Shown here piece by piece: positions 14,737 through 23,366 of a stretch of 29,390 nt of DNA. The translations under genes and the position numbers were made by a program. Under the pieces are notes generated by a model. That model was not told the origin of the DNA and ran no database searches. It saw nothing but the letters and a program-made list of their open reading frames with translations. Each line of letters opens with the position of its first letter. Positions within the stretch are counted from its first letter, which is position 1. This DNA comes from an uncultured Clostridia bacterium (GTDB lineage Bacteria > Bacillota > Clostridia > UMGS1810): positions 1 through 29,390 of the forward strand of contig CAJLYL010000012.1 of the NCBI GenBank assembly GCA_905210855.1, in the 5' to 3' direction.

Positions 14737-15310
14737 CAAAAGAGGCAGACTTATAGTGCTGAGCGGCCCGTCGGGCTGTGGCAAGGGCACTGTGCTTGCA
14801 GATTATTTTGAAAACTACGCGTCTGACAGCGTGCGCCTTTCGGTATCGGCAACAACGCGAAGCCCGCGCCTGGGCGAGACGGACGGGGTGAATTATTATT
14901 TCCTCACACGCGATGAGTTTGAGGAAAGGATAAACGAGGACGGTTTTCTTGAGTGGGCGTGTTTTTGCGGCAACTACTACGGCACTCCGCGCCGCGAGGT
15001 CAACATGATGCTCGATTCCGGCACGGATGTCATTCTGGAAATAGAGGTTCAGGGCGCCATGAAGATTATGGAGACTGTCAGCGGCTGCGTGACGGTGTTC
15101 ATCATGCCGCCGTCACTTGAGGAGCTGCGCCGCCGCCTTACGGGCAGAGGCACGGAAAATCCCGATGTCATTGACAGGCGCATTGAGGCGGCAGAACACG
15201 AAATTCAGCTTGCAGATAAATATACATATGTAATAGTTAATGAGGATGTAGATGATTCCGCTCACAAGCTGGATTGCATAATCCGTGCGGAGCGGCTTAA
15301 GAATAATTAG
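14729..15310 (+). CDS. gmk: Guanylate kinase
   Basis: Phosphorylates GMP/dGMP to GDP/dGDP with ATP. 193 aa. The P-loop is GPSGCGKGT (13-21); SVSATTRSPRLGETDGVNYYF is the GMP-binding segment, with FLEWACFCGNYYGTPR and VILEIEVQGAMKI following, then IMPPSLEELRRRLTGRGTE (lid). It begins inside the end of remA, with GAGGA about 9 nt upstream. It works in purine nucleotide supply and, in Firmicutes, is a known target of (p)ppGpp. Confidence 0.97.
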   Translation: MTDKRGRLIVLSGPSGCGKGTVLADYFENYASDSVRLSVSATTRSPRLGETDGVNYYFLTRDEFEERINEDGFLEWACFCGNYYGTPRREVNMMLDSGTDVILEIEVQGAMKIMETVSGCVTVFIMPPSLEELRRRLTGRGTENPDVIDRRIEAAEHEIQLADKYTYVIVNEDVDDSAHKLDCIIRAERLKNN

Positions 15311-15325
15311 AGAGGTGTTTGAATT

Positions 15326-15601
15326 ATGATGGTATACCCGTCGGTAAACGAAGTAATGGATTTGAGAGATATCAAGAGCAAGTACAGCCTTGTTATCATT
15401 GTGGCAAAGCGCGCGAGAGAGATTGTTGAATCGGGCGTAAGCTTTACGGAATGTGCTTCCAACAAGCCGGTGTCCATTGCCGTGAATGAGATTTTTGAAA
15501 ACAAGGTAAGCTTCCGCACAAAAGAGGACGGCGAAAAAAGCGAGGATTCCTCCGCTGTGTTCATGACGGAAACTGAAGATAACACGGAGATTGAGGAATA
15601 A
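15326..15601 (+). CDS. rpoZ: RNA polymerase omega subunit
   Basis: 91 aa subunit that helps fold and hold the beta' subunit. It starts MMVYPSVNEVMD and carries SKYSLVIIVAKRAREIV (the conserved YxLVxxxAKRAR motif), then KPVSIAVNEIFENKVSF. The C-terminal tail is acidic. GAGGTG (15312-15317) is 8 nt from the ATG; a second ATG follows directly. It sits at its standard place between gmk and priA. Confidence 0.94.
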   Translation: MMVYPSVNEVMDLRDIKSKYSLVIIVAKRAREIVESGVSFTECASNKPVSIAVNEIFENKVSFRTKEDGEKSEDSSAVFMTETEDNTEIEE

Positions 15602-15632
15602 ATTTCGCTTTCAGCCGAAAGGAGGGACGGTT

Positions 15633-18092
15633 GTGATTGCCGAGGTTGTGCTCAACAGCATATCGAAAGCCACAGATAATATATATCACTATGCCGTTCC
15701 GCCCGAGCTTGAGGCGTCTGTCCGAGTGGGAATGCGGGTCGAGATAGGTTTCGGCAAGGGCAACAAGGCAAGCGAGGGATATATCGTAGGCTTTGTTGAA
15801 AAAAGCGATTACGAAAACCTGAAACCCATATTGCGCATCGTAGACAACGATGTCTATTTTGATGTAAACGGCGCGGCGCTTGCAAGGTTTATGCACCACA
15901 GATATTTCTGCTCCTATGCGCAGGCATTCCGTGCGCTGCTCCCCGTCGGAGTGAACATCAAGTTTTCGAGGGTGGTTTTTTTGGAGGACGTGTCCGATGA
16001 GCAAATCGATTCGGCAGTCAAAAACTCCGCCATTGCCCTCGCGATAGTAAACGAACTGAAAAAATGCTCTCCGCTCACCGTGGAGCGGCTCGCGGAGCTG
16101 ACAGGCAAAAAAAACATATATCAAAGCGCAAAAAGACTTGCCGAAAGGCAAATTGTGCGCATTGAAACCGTGCGCAGCGAGGGAGTGAAGGATACCGTTT
16201 CCGTGTCCGTTTCGCTGACCTGCGACCGCGCGGAAGCATATGAGCTGTGCGATATTCTATCATCAAAAGCGAAGGCGCAGTGCCGCGCTCTCGAAGTGCT
16301 TGCCGACTGCGGCACCCTCAGCCTGTCCGAGCTGATTGAATATGCGTCAGTCACAAAAAAGTCGGTTGACGCACTTGTTGACCGCGGCGTTGCCGAATAT
16401 CTGCAAACAGTTGTCCGCTCGGATTTGCTCGCCGACCGGGCGCTTTGCGAATATGTGCCGCGCGAGCTGACCGATGAGCAGAAAAAGGCTGTCAAAGCCG
16501 TGAATGAGGGAATTGCGGCAAAGCAGTATTCTACATATCTTCTGCGCGGCGTTACCGGCAGCGGCAAAACCGAAGTGTATCTTGAACTCATAGAGCGCAC
16601 GGTAAACGGCGGCAGACAGGCGATAATGCTTGTGCCCGAGATTGCACTCACTCCGCAGATGGTGTCACAGGTGATGTCTCGCTTCTGCGGCAGAGCGGCA
16701 GTGCTGCACAGCTCGCTCACCGTCAAGCAAAGATATGATGAATGGAAAAAGATTAAGGAGGGCGCTGTCGATGTGGCAGTCGGTGCACGCTCCGCTGTGT
16801 TCGCGCCCTTTGATAATTTGGGATTGATAATAATTGACGAGGAACACGAAAACACGTATAAATCGGAATCCGCACCGCGTTATCACGCGGCGGAGATAGC
16901 TCGTTTCCGCGCAAAATCTGCCGGGGCGACGGTGTTGCTTGCCAGTGCCACTCCGTCTGTGGACAGCTATTATAAGGCGCAGACGGGCAAATACAAGCTT
17001 ATAGAGATGCTCTCGCGGATAGGCGACGCCAAACTGCCCGAGGTGCGCATTACCGATATGCGCGAGGAGCTGAAATCCGGCAACATGAGCGTCTTTGGCA
17101 AAACGCTTGCCTCGCTTATGCGCAAAAACATAGACGAGGGCAGGCAGACCATGCTTTTTCTCAACCGCAGGGGGTATTCCAACGCGGTGTCGTGCAGAAA
17201 TTGCGGCTATGTGGTAAAGTGTCCGCACTGCAATGTGTCGCTCACATACCACAAATTCATGAATAAAATGATATGTCATTATTGTGACTACATGACCGAG
17301 GTGCCGCATATTTGTCCGTCGTGCGGCGGAAAATATATCAAGTATTTCGGCACGGGCACTCAAAAGGTGACGGAAGCCATAGAGCAGATGTTCCCCGACG
17401 CGAGCTATCTGCGCATGGACGCCGACACAACCTCGGACAAAAATGCGCACGAAAGGATACTCAACAAATTTCGCAGCGAGGGGATTGACATCCTCGTCGG
17501 CACACAGATGATAACCAAGGGGCTTGATTTTGAAAACGTCACACTGGTGGGCATCCTTGCAGCCGACATGAGCCTTAATCAGGAGGATTACCGAGCCTCG
17601 GAGCGGACATTTGACCTGATAACCCAGGTTGCCGGCAGGGCAGGCAGGGGGCGTTACCCCGGCACGGCGGTCATACAAACCTACAGCCCCGATGACGACA
17701 CCATAAGACTGAGCGCAAAGCAGGATTACGAGGGCTTCTACAAAAACGAAATAGAATTTCGCGCAATGATGTCGTATCCGCCGTTTTGCGAGTTTGTGAA
17801 CATACTGTTCACATCGGCGGACGAGGCTGCGGCAAAGTCCTCCGCGGAAAGGTTTTTTGCCTCTTTGACGGAGCAGATTAACGAAAAGAAATTAAACGCC
17901 TGCGCACAGGTTTTTGAGCCGTGCAAGGCGCCGATATACATGATAAACGACAAATACAGGTACAGGATTCTGGCAAAAACCCGATATAACAAGGAGCTTT
18001 ACGACATACTCGGGGCTTTGTACGAAAAGTTTTGCAGAAAATCCGGGGAGGCTGCCGTAGTGATTGATGTCAATCCGCAGAGCCTTTATTGA
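15633..18092 (+). CDS. priA: Primosomal protein N' (replication restart helicase PriA)
   Basis: 3'-5' superfamily 2 helicase that reloads the replisome at stalled forks. 819 aa. The N-terminal 3'-BD domain starts IAEVVLNSISKATDNIYHY. The Walker A is GVTGSGKTEVY (about 306-316), DEEH is at 402-405, and LASATPSVDSY is motif III. The zinc domain begins at Cys521 with CRNCGYVVKCPHC, then CHYCDYM and CPSC. Late helicase motifs are ILVGTQMITKGLDFENVTL and QVAGRAGRG. The GTG start at 15633 is chosen because AAGGAGGG (15619-15626) lies 6 nt upstream and the family starts here. All catalytic motifs are intact. Confidence 0.97.
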   Translation: MIAEVVLNSISKATDNIYHYAVPPELEASVRVGMRVEIGFGKGNKASEGYIVGFVEKSDYENLKPILRIVDNDVYFDVNGAALARFMHHRYFCSYAQAFRALLPVGVNIKFSRVVFLEDVSDEQIDSAVKNSAIALAIVNELKKCSPLTVERLAELTGKKNIYQSAKRLAERQIVRIETVRSEGVKDTVSVSVSLTCDRAEAYELCDILSSKAKAQCRALEVLADCGTLSLSELIEYASVTKKSVDALVDRGVAEYLQTVVRSDLLADRALCEYVPRELTDEQKKAVKAVNEGIAAKQYSTYLLRGVTGSGKTEVYLELIERTVNGGRQAIMLVPEIALTPQMVSQVMSRFCGRAAVLHSSLTVKQRYDEWKKIKEGAVDVAVGARSAVFAPFDNLGLIIIDEEHENTYKSESAPRYHAAEIARFRAKSAGATVLLASATPSVDSYYKAQTGKYKLIEMLSRIGDAKLPEVRITDMREELKSGNMSVFGKTLASLMRKNIDEGRQTMLFLNRRGYSNAVSCRNCGYVVKCPHCNVSLTYHKFMNKMICHYCDYMTEVPHICPSCGGKYIKYFGTGTQKVTEAIEQMFPDASYLRMDADTTSDKNAHERILNKFRSEGIDILVGTQMITKGLDFENVTLVGILAADMSLNQEDYRASERTFDLITQVAGRAGRGRYPGTAVIQTYSPDDDTIRLSAKQDYEGFYKNEIEFRAMMSYPPFCEFVNILFTSADEAAAKSSAERFFASLTEQINEKKLNACAQVFEPCKAPIYMINDKYRYRILAKTRYNKELYDILGALYEKFCRKSGEAAVVIDVNPQSLY

Positions 18093-18131
18093 TAACAAGC
18101 CGCGCACGGCGGCAGAACGGAGATTTTTGAT

Positions 18132-18593
18132 ATGGCAATAAGAAATATAAGAAAGCTCGGCGACGATATTTTGAGAAAGAAATGCAGAAGGGTGGAAAAC
18201 ATCGATGAGCGCACACTCACCCTGCTTGACGATATGGCGGAGACAATGCGCCTTGCCGACGGAGTAGGGCTTGCAGCGCCTCAGGTGGGCGTGCTCAAGC
18301 GTGCGGTGGTAATAGATGTCGGTGAGGGGCTCATAGAGCTCATAAACCCCGAGATTGTCTCCGAGGAGGGTTCTGTCACATCTGCCGAGGGCTGCCTCAG
18401 CGTGCCCGGCAAGTGGGGAACCGTTACCAGACCGGAGCGCGTTACTGTTCATGCGATGGGCAGAGACGGCAAGGAATTTGACATAACCGGCGAGGGTATG
18501 CTTGCAAAAGCTCTTTGCCACGAGATAGACCACCTTGACGGCATTATGTTTGTGGATAAAGTGGAAGAATATCTTGAGCCCGATGGCGAATGA
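18132..18593 (+). CDS. def: Peptide deformylase
   Basis: Metalloenzyme removing the formyl group from N-terminal fMet of new proteins. 153 aa. All three motifs are intact: GVGLAAPQVG (44-53), EGCLS with metal ligand Cys88 (86-90), and H130-E131-IDH134. The SD GGAG (about 18119-18122) is upstream of ATG 18132. It is followed by fmt, its functional opposite, an arrangement seen in most bacteria. Confidence 0.97.
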   Translation: MAIRNIRKLGDDILRKKCRRVENIDERTLTLLDDMAETMRLADGVGLAAPQVGVLKRAVVIDVGEGLIELINPEIVSEEGSVTSAEGCLSVPGKWGTVTRPERVTVHAMGRDGKEFDITGEGMLAKALCHEIDHLDGIMFVDKVEEYLEPDGE

Positions 18594-18616
18594 TTTGCAA
18601 AAAGGATGATAATAAT

Positions 18617-19552
18617 ATGAATATAATGTTTATGGGCACTCCCGAATTTGCTGTCGCTTCTCTTGAGGCGCTCTATGCACACGAGGGATTTTGCGTAACA
18701 AGCGTTGTCACACGCGAGGACAAGCCGCGCGGCAGAGGACACAAGATGGCTCACACGGCTGTTTATGACTGCGCCGCAGCTCACGGCACGAGGATATATC
18801 AGCCTAAAAATCTAAAAAAAGAGAGTTTTGAAGAAATACTTCTTGCGGAAAAGCCGGATTTGATTGCCGTTGTGGCATACGGCAGAATTCTGCCGGAATA
18901 TGTGCTTGAATTTCCACGATACGGCTGTGTAAATGTACACAGCTCACTTTTGCCGAAATACCGCGGCGCAGCGCCTATGCAATGGTGCGTGATAAACGGC
19001 GAAAAAACCTCCGGAGTCACAACAATGCTCATGAACAAGGGGCTTGACACGGGCGATATGCTCATGAAGGAAGCCATAGACATTTTGCCGGACGATACCT
19101 TTGAAACTGTTCACGACAAGCTTGCACCGATTGGCGCAAGACTGCTTGTATCTACTGCGGAGCGGCTGGCGGACGGCACGGCGGTGCGCGAGCCTCAGGA
19201 TGAATCGCTCATGACGTATGCGCCGATGATAGACAAAGCCACCGCGCACATTGACTGGACAAAAACTGCCGATGAGGTGCGCAATCTCATAAGAGGCTTG
19301 TATCCTTTTCCGTGCGCATACACGGTATGCGGCGGCAAAATAATGAAAATAGAGTCTGCGCGCACCGTGAGTGACAGTTCCGCAGCAGAATGTGGAACCG
19401 TGACAGCTGTCGGCGAGAATGATTTTACCGTAAGCTGCGGCGGAGGCACTGCCCTTGCCGTTGAACGGCTGCGTCCCGAGGGCAAAAGATCCATGAACAC
19501 GGCGGATTTTTTGCGCGGAAACTCAATTGAGCGCGGCACAGTGCTTTCATAA
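18617..19552 (+). CDS. fmt: Methionyl-tRNA formyltransferase
   Basis: Formylates initiator Met-tRNA using 10-formyl-THF. 311 aa. It begins MNIMFMGTPEFAVASLEAL; the catalytic core has Asn106 and His108 in VNVHSSLLPKYRGAAP, and Asp144 in GLDTGDML. The C-terminal domain has RGLYPFPCAYT and RLRPEGKRSMNTADFLRG. The ATG at 18617 fits family starts and has AAAGGA (18601-18606) upstream; an alternative ATG at 18590 would overlap the def stop (ATGA) and add nine residues. Confidence 0.96.
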   Translation: MNIMFMGTPEFAVASLEALYAHEGFCVTSVVTREDKPRGRGHKMAHTAVYDCAAAHGTRIYQPKNLKKESFEEILLAEKPDLIAVVAYGRILPEYVLEFPRYGCVNVHSSLLPKYRGAAPMQWCVINGEKTSGVTTMLMNKGLDTGDMLMKEAIDILPDDTFETVHDKLAPIGARLLVSTAERLADGTAVREPQDESLMTYAPMIDKATAHIDWTKTADEVRNLIRGLYPFPCAYTVCGGKIMKIESARTVSDSSAAECGTVTAVGENDFTVSCGGGTALAVERLRPEGKRSMNTADFLRGNSIERGTVLS

Positions 19553-19572
19553 CGATAGGAGAGAATGAGTAT

Positions 19573-20259
19573 ATGTACTATATGGATTCATACTACATGA
19601 TTTTGGTGTTGCCTTGTATATTGCTTGCGGTGTATGCGCAGGCAAAGGTAAGCTCGGTTTTTTCAAAATATTCGACCGTTATGGCGTCAAAGGGCTTTAC
19701 GGGTGCGCAGGTTGCGCGAAAAATCCTTGACCTCAACGGATTGCACCACGTCACTGTCGAGAGAGTGGCAGGCACATTGTCCGACCACTACGACCCCATG
19801 AAAAAGGTGGTGCGCCTGTCCGACCCAGTGTATTCGTCCACCTCGGTTGCCGCACTCGGCGTTGCGGCGCACGAGACGGGTCATGCAATTCAGCACAGTA
19901 CGGCTTATTTACCGCTGAAAATACGCACGGCGATTTTCCCTGTTGTCAGCTTTTCGTCAAAGTTTGCTTTGCCGCTGGCGGCGCTCGGGCTGATTTTTCA
20001 GATAGACCCGCTGCTTAATTTCGGCATAGTTCTTTTTGCGGCGGTGGTTTTGTTTCAGGTGATTACTCTCCCCGTTGAGTTCAATGCCAGTCTGCGCGCA
20101 CTCAGCATTTTGTCCGAAACCGGCATAATGTCCGAGGGCGAGCTTGCCGGCACCAAAAAGGTGCTCAAGGCAGCGGCAATGACCTATCTTGCCTCCGCGC
20201 TGACCTCTGCAATGAGCTTGCTGAGGCTTGTCCTCATTTCACGCGACAGGAGAAGATAG
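19573..20259 (+). CDS. YugP-like membrane zinc metallopeptidase
   Basis: 228 aa protein of the Zn_peptidase_2 family (PF04298), with membrane segments near residues 8-24, 120-140 and 148-168. The gluzincin-like motif HETGH (100-104) gives two zinc ligands, and LPVEFNASLRAL (167-178) supplies a probable third acidic ligand (Glu169). The substrate is unknown in the family. GGAG (about 19558-19561) is upstream of the ATG. It lies between fmt and rsmB, a frequent Firmicutes arrangement. Confidence 0.92.
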   Translation: MYYMDSYYMILVLPCILLAVYAQAKVSSVFSKYSTVMASKGFTGAQVARKILDLNGLHHVTVERVAGTLSDHYDPMKKVVRLSDPVYSSTSVAALGVAAHETGHAIQHSTAYLPLKIRTAIFPVVSFSSKFALPLAALGLIFQIDPLLNFGIVLFAAVVLFQVITLPVEFNASLRALSILSETGIMSEGELAGTKKVLKAAAMTYLASALTSAMSLLRLVLISRDRRR

Positions 20260-20262
20260 CCG

Positions 20263-21594
20263 ATGATTCACACACCGAGAAAAAAATGTGCCGATATCCT
20301 CTGCAGCGTGTACAGGAATAGAGCATATCTCAGCGAAGAGATAAAAAAACTGCGAAAGACGGGCGAGTTTTCCACGGCGGATATGCGTTTTATAAACGAG
20401 ATAACCGTAGGAGTGCTGAAAAACAAGCTTCGTATAGATTACGTGATTGAAGCTTTTTCTTCAATAAAGCCGAAAAAAATCTCCGATTATATTCTGTGTA
20501 TACTCGAAGTCGGCGTGTATCAGCTTATGTTTATGGACAAGGTGCCGCCCTCTGCGGCAGTAAACGAGAGTGTAAATCTCACCAAAACAAAAGCGCTGCG
20601 CCGCAGCTCGGGCTTTGTAAACGCGGTGCTGCGCAAGGCGGCGCAATCCGAGGGCAAGGTTGAATATCCGCTCGACAGGGCGGAGTATATCAGCGTATAC
20701 TATTCTGTTCCGAGGCACTTTGCAGACAGATGGATTGCCGACTACGGGATTGATTTTACCGAGGATTTGTGCGCGTCGTTTCTCGAAAGGGCGCCGCTGC
20801 TGCTCAGGTGCAATCTTAACCGATGCACGGCAGACGAGCTTTTGCAGTCGCTTAAAAAATCCGGTGCGGACGCGAAAGTTTATCAAAACAGCGTTTCGCC
20901 GATTGACTATTTTGCCGTTTGCGACGGCTTGAAATCACTGACGCAGCTTGAAGCATACAAAAAAGGATATTTCTATGTGCAGGATTACGCCGCCGCGCTC
21001 GCCGTTGAGGCGCTTGACCCCAAGGAGGGACAAACGGTTGTTGACGCCTGCGCCGCACCGGGAGGCAAGACGACCCATATGGCGGAGAAGATGAAAAACC
21101 GCGGCAGGATTTATGCCTTCGATATCCATGAGCACAAGCTTGAACTGATAAGAGAAAACGCAGCTCGGCTCGGTGCGGACATAATAGAAGCGCGCTGCGC
21201 CGATTCGTCAAAGACGGACGAATCGCTCATAGACTGTGCCGACGCGGTGCTCGTTGACGCACCGTGCAGCGGTCTCGGCATACTGCGCCGCAAGCCGGAT
21301 ATTAAGTATTTCCGCACCGAGGCGGATATAGAAGCGCTTGCGCAGAGCGGTTATGAAATACTCAGCAGTTGTTCGCGATATGTCAAAAAAGGCGGATTTA
21401 TCGTTTACAGCACCTGTACAATTGACGGCAGGGAAAACGGCGCGGTAACTGCAAAATTCCTTGAGAAAAACAAAAATTTCGTCAAGGTGCCCATCGGCTG
21501 CGTTAATATTGAAAACGGCGGAGATATAACGCTGTTTCCGAATGTACACGATTGCGACGGATTTTATATTTGTAAAATGCAGAGGATTGACTGA
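20263..21594 (+). CDS. rsmB: 16S rRNA (cytosine-967-C5) methyltransferase
   Basis: 443 aa. The N-terminal NusB-like RNA-binding domain covers about 1-130; the Rossmann methyltransferase covers about 240-440. The SAM site is DACAAPGGKTTHMAE (261-275). The two conserved cysteines are Cys335 in VDAPCSGLG and Cys385 in YSTCT; the latter is the usual nucleophile. It forms m5C967 in 16S rRNA. It starts 3 bp after the peptidase stop and ends overlapping the rlmN ATG by one base. Confidence 0.96.
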   Translation: MIHTPRKKCADILCSVYRNRAYLSEEIKKLRKTGEFSTADMRFINEITVGVLKNKLRIDYVIEAFSSIKPKKISDYILCILEVGVYQLMFMDKVPPSAAVNESVNLTKTKALRRSSGFVNAVLRKAAQSEGKVEYPLDRAEYISVYYSVPRHFADRWIADYGIDFTEDLCASFLERAPLLLRCNLNRCTADELLQSLKKSGADAKVYQNSVSPIDYFAVCDGLKSLTQLEAYKKGYFYVQDYAAALAVEALDPKEGQTVVDACAAPGGKTTHMAEKMKNRGRIYAFDIHEHKLELIRENAARLGADIIEARCADSSKTDESLIDCADAVLVDAPCSGLGILRRKPDIKYFRTEADIEALAQSGYEILSSCSRYVKKGGFIVYSTCTIDGRENGAVTAKFLEKNKNFVKVPIGCVNIENGGDITLFPNVHDCDGFYICKMQRID

Positions 21595-22625
21595 TGACTA
21601 ATTTAAAGGATTTGACATTTGACGAGCTTGTACAATTTATCGAAAATCTCGGCGAAAAAAAATTCCGCGCAAAGCAGATTTTTGTATGGCTCAGCCGCGG
21701 AGTAACGTCATTTGACGAGATGACCGACATATCAAAGCAGCTGCGCGAAAGGCTTGCCGCGGTGTCATTCATCAGCGTTGCAAAGCCGCTTAAAGTGCTT
21801 GAGTCAAAAATCGACGGAACAAAAAAATTTCTCTTTGAGCTCGGCGACGGAAACGTGGTGGAGAGTGTGGTCATGTACTACAAGCACGGGGTTACCGTGT
21901 GCATTTCGTGTCAGGTCGGCTGCCGCATGGGCTGCAAATTCTGCGCCTCGACAATCGGCGGCAAAGTAAGAGACCTGTCCGCCGGAGAAATCCTCGACCA
22001 GGTGATATTCGCCCAAAAGTACATCGGCGAGAGGATATCCAACATCGTGATGATGGGAATAGGTGAGCCCATGGATAATTTTGATAACGTTGTTAAATTT
22101 CTCAAAAATGTCAACGACGAAAACGGGCTTAATATTGGATACAGACACATATCCGTGTCCACCTGCGGAGTTGTGCCGAAGATAAATGAATTTTCGCGGC
22201 TGAGGCTTCCCGTTACGCTCTCGATTTCGCTCCATGCGGTAAATGACGGTATGCGCAGCTCAATCATGCCGATAAACAACAAATATCACATAGACGAGCT
22301 GATTGCCGCCTGCAAAAAATATATTGAAGAAAATCATAGACGAATCAGCTTTGAATATGCTATAATAAACGGAGTAAACGACTCTGTCGAAAATGCGCGC
22401 GAGTTGGCACGTTTGCTTGACGGAATGCTGTGCCACGTCAACCTCATACCGGTTAACAACGTTGAGGAAAACAGTTTTGTTAAGCCCGGCAGAGCCAAGA
22501 TAGAAGGATTTGTGAATACGCTCGCAAGCTGCGGCATAAACGCTACCGTTCGCCGCGAGCTCGGAAGCGACATAAGCGCATCGTGCGGTCAGCTTAGGCG
22601 TGCTCATGTTAAGGAGGGACAATAA
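21594..22625 (+). CDS. rlmN: Dual-specificity 23S rRNA/tRNA adenine C2 methyltransferase
   Basis: Radical SAM methylase making m2A2503 in 23S rRNA and m2A37 in tRNA. 343 aa. The cluster motif is C110-x3-C114-x2-C117 in CQVGCRMGCKFCAST, and GIGEPMDN (155-162) binds SAM. The methyl-carrying cysteine is probably Cys331 in ISASCGQLR. The antibiotic-resistance relative Cfr is similar, but the length, context and sequence fit housekeeping RlmN. The next gene begins directly after its stop, with that gene's SD inside the rlmN 3' end. Confidence 0.96.
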   Translation: MTNLKDLTFDELVQFIENLGEKKFRAKQIFVWLSRGVTSFDEMTDISKQLRERLAAVSFISVAKPLKVLESKIDGTKKFLFELGDGNVVESVVMYYKHGVTVCISCQVGCRMGCKFCASTIGGKVRDLSAGEILDQVIFAQKYIGERISNIVMMGIGEPMDNFDNVVKFLKNVNDENGLNIGYRHISVSTCGVVPKINEFSRLRLPVTLSISLHAVNDGMRSSIMPINNKYHIDELIAACKKYIEENHRRISFEYAIINGVNDSVENARELARLLDGMLCHVNLIPVNNVEENSFVKPGRAKIEGFVNTLASCGINATVRRELGSDISASCGQLRRAHVKEGQ

Positions 22626-23366
22626 ATGATTATTGCTCACGGAACAGACATCGGAAATGTACGCGCGGTCAACGAGGATTCTCACTGCGTAAGGGTTATT
22701 TCCGACAGCTGTGCGTTTGCGGTTGTGGCAGACGGAATGGGCGGTCACCGCGGCGGCAGAATCGCCAGCTCAAGCGCGGTGGATATTATATCGGAATACA
22801 TATCCGCCCATCTTGACCCCGATGCCGGCACGGACGATGTAAAAACTACTCTTACCGACGCCATAAAGACGGCAAACGAAAAAATCTATATCCGCTCGCT
22901 GAGCGAGGATGACTTGTCGGGCATGGGCACAACCGTTGCCGCCGTCATCTGCTCAGACGGCAGAGCCTGCGCCGCAAACGTCGGCGACAGCAGGATATAT
23001 GCAATTGACGGCTCAATCAGGCAGATATCGCGCGACCATTCCTATGTGCAGGATTTGCTCGAAAAAGGGCTGATAACCGATGCCGAGGCAAACAAACACC
23101 CAAACAAGAACATTATCACACGCGCCGTCGGCACAGAGATGACCGTGGATATCGATTTATTCGATTTTCCGATTCTCGGCGGCACTAAAATACTGCTATG
23201 CACCGACGGGCTTTCAAACTTCGTTTCGGATGCGCTCATAGAGCAGACGCTGATTGAAAACGAACCGCAAAGAGCTAATGAGCTTCTGATTGCTCTTGCC
23301 AACAAAAACGGCGGAAAAGACAACATTACAGTTGTAAACATGGATTTTAACGAGGTGACAAAATGA
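22626..23366 (+). CDS. PP2C-type Ser/Thr protein phosphatase
   Basis: Stp/PrpC-like metal-dependent phosphatase, 246 aa, that reverses the action of the kinase encoded next. Metal-binding motifs are present: DIGNVRAVNEDSH at the start, VVADGMGGHRGG, MGTTVAA, ANVGDSRIYAI, RDHSYVQ, LCTDGLSNFV, and KDNITVV near the end. AAGGAGGG (22611-22618) is 7 nt from the ATG. The 4-nt overlap with the kinase gene indicates coupled synthesis of the antagonistic pair. Confidence 0.96.
   Translation: MIIAHGTDIGNVRAVNEDSHCVRVISDSCAFAVVADGMGGHRGGRIASSSAVDIISEYISAHLDPDAGTDDVKTTLTDAIKTANEKIYIRSLSEDDLSGMGTTVAAVICSDGRACAANVGDSRIYAIDGSIRQISRDHSYVQDLLEKGLITDAEANKHPNKNIITRAVGTEMTVDIDLFDFPILGGTKILLCTDGLSNFVSDALIEQTLIENEPQRANELLIALANKNGGKDNITVVNMDFNEVTK

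Noticed and set aside
21594..22625. Cfr-type antibiotic resistance methylase
   Set aside because: The motifs are shared, but the length, the rsmB neighbour and the conserved Firmicutes gene order mark it as housekeeping RlmN.
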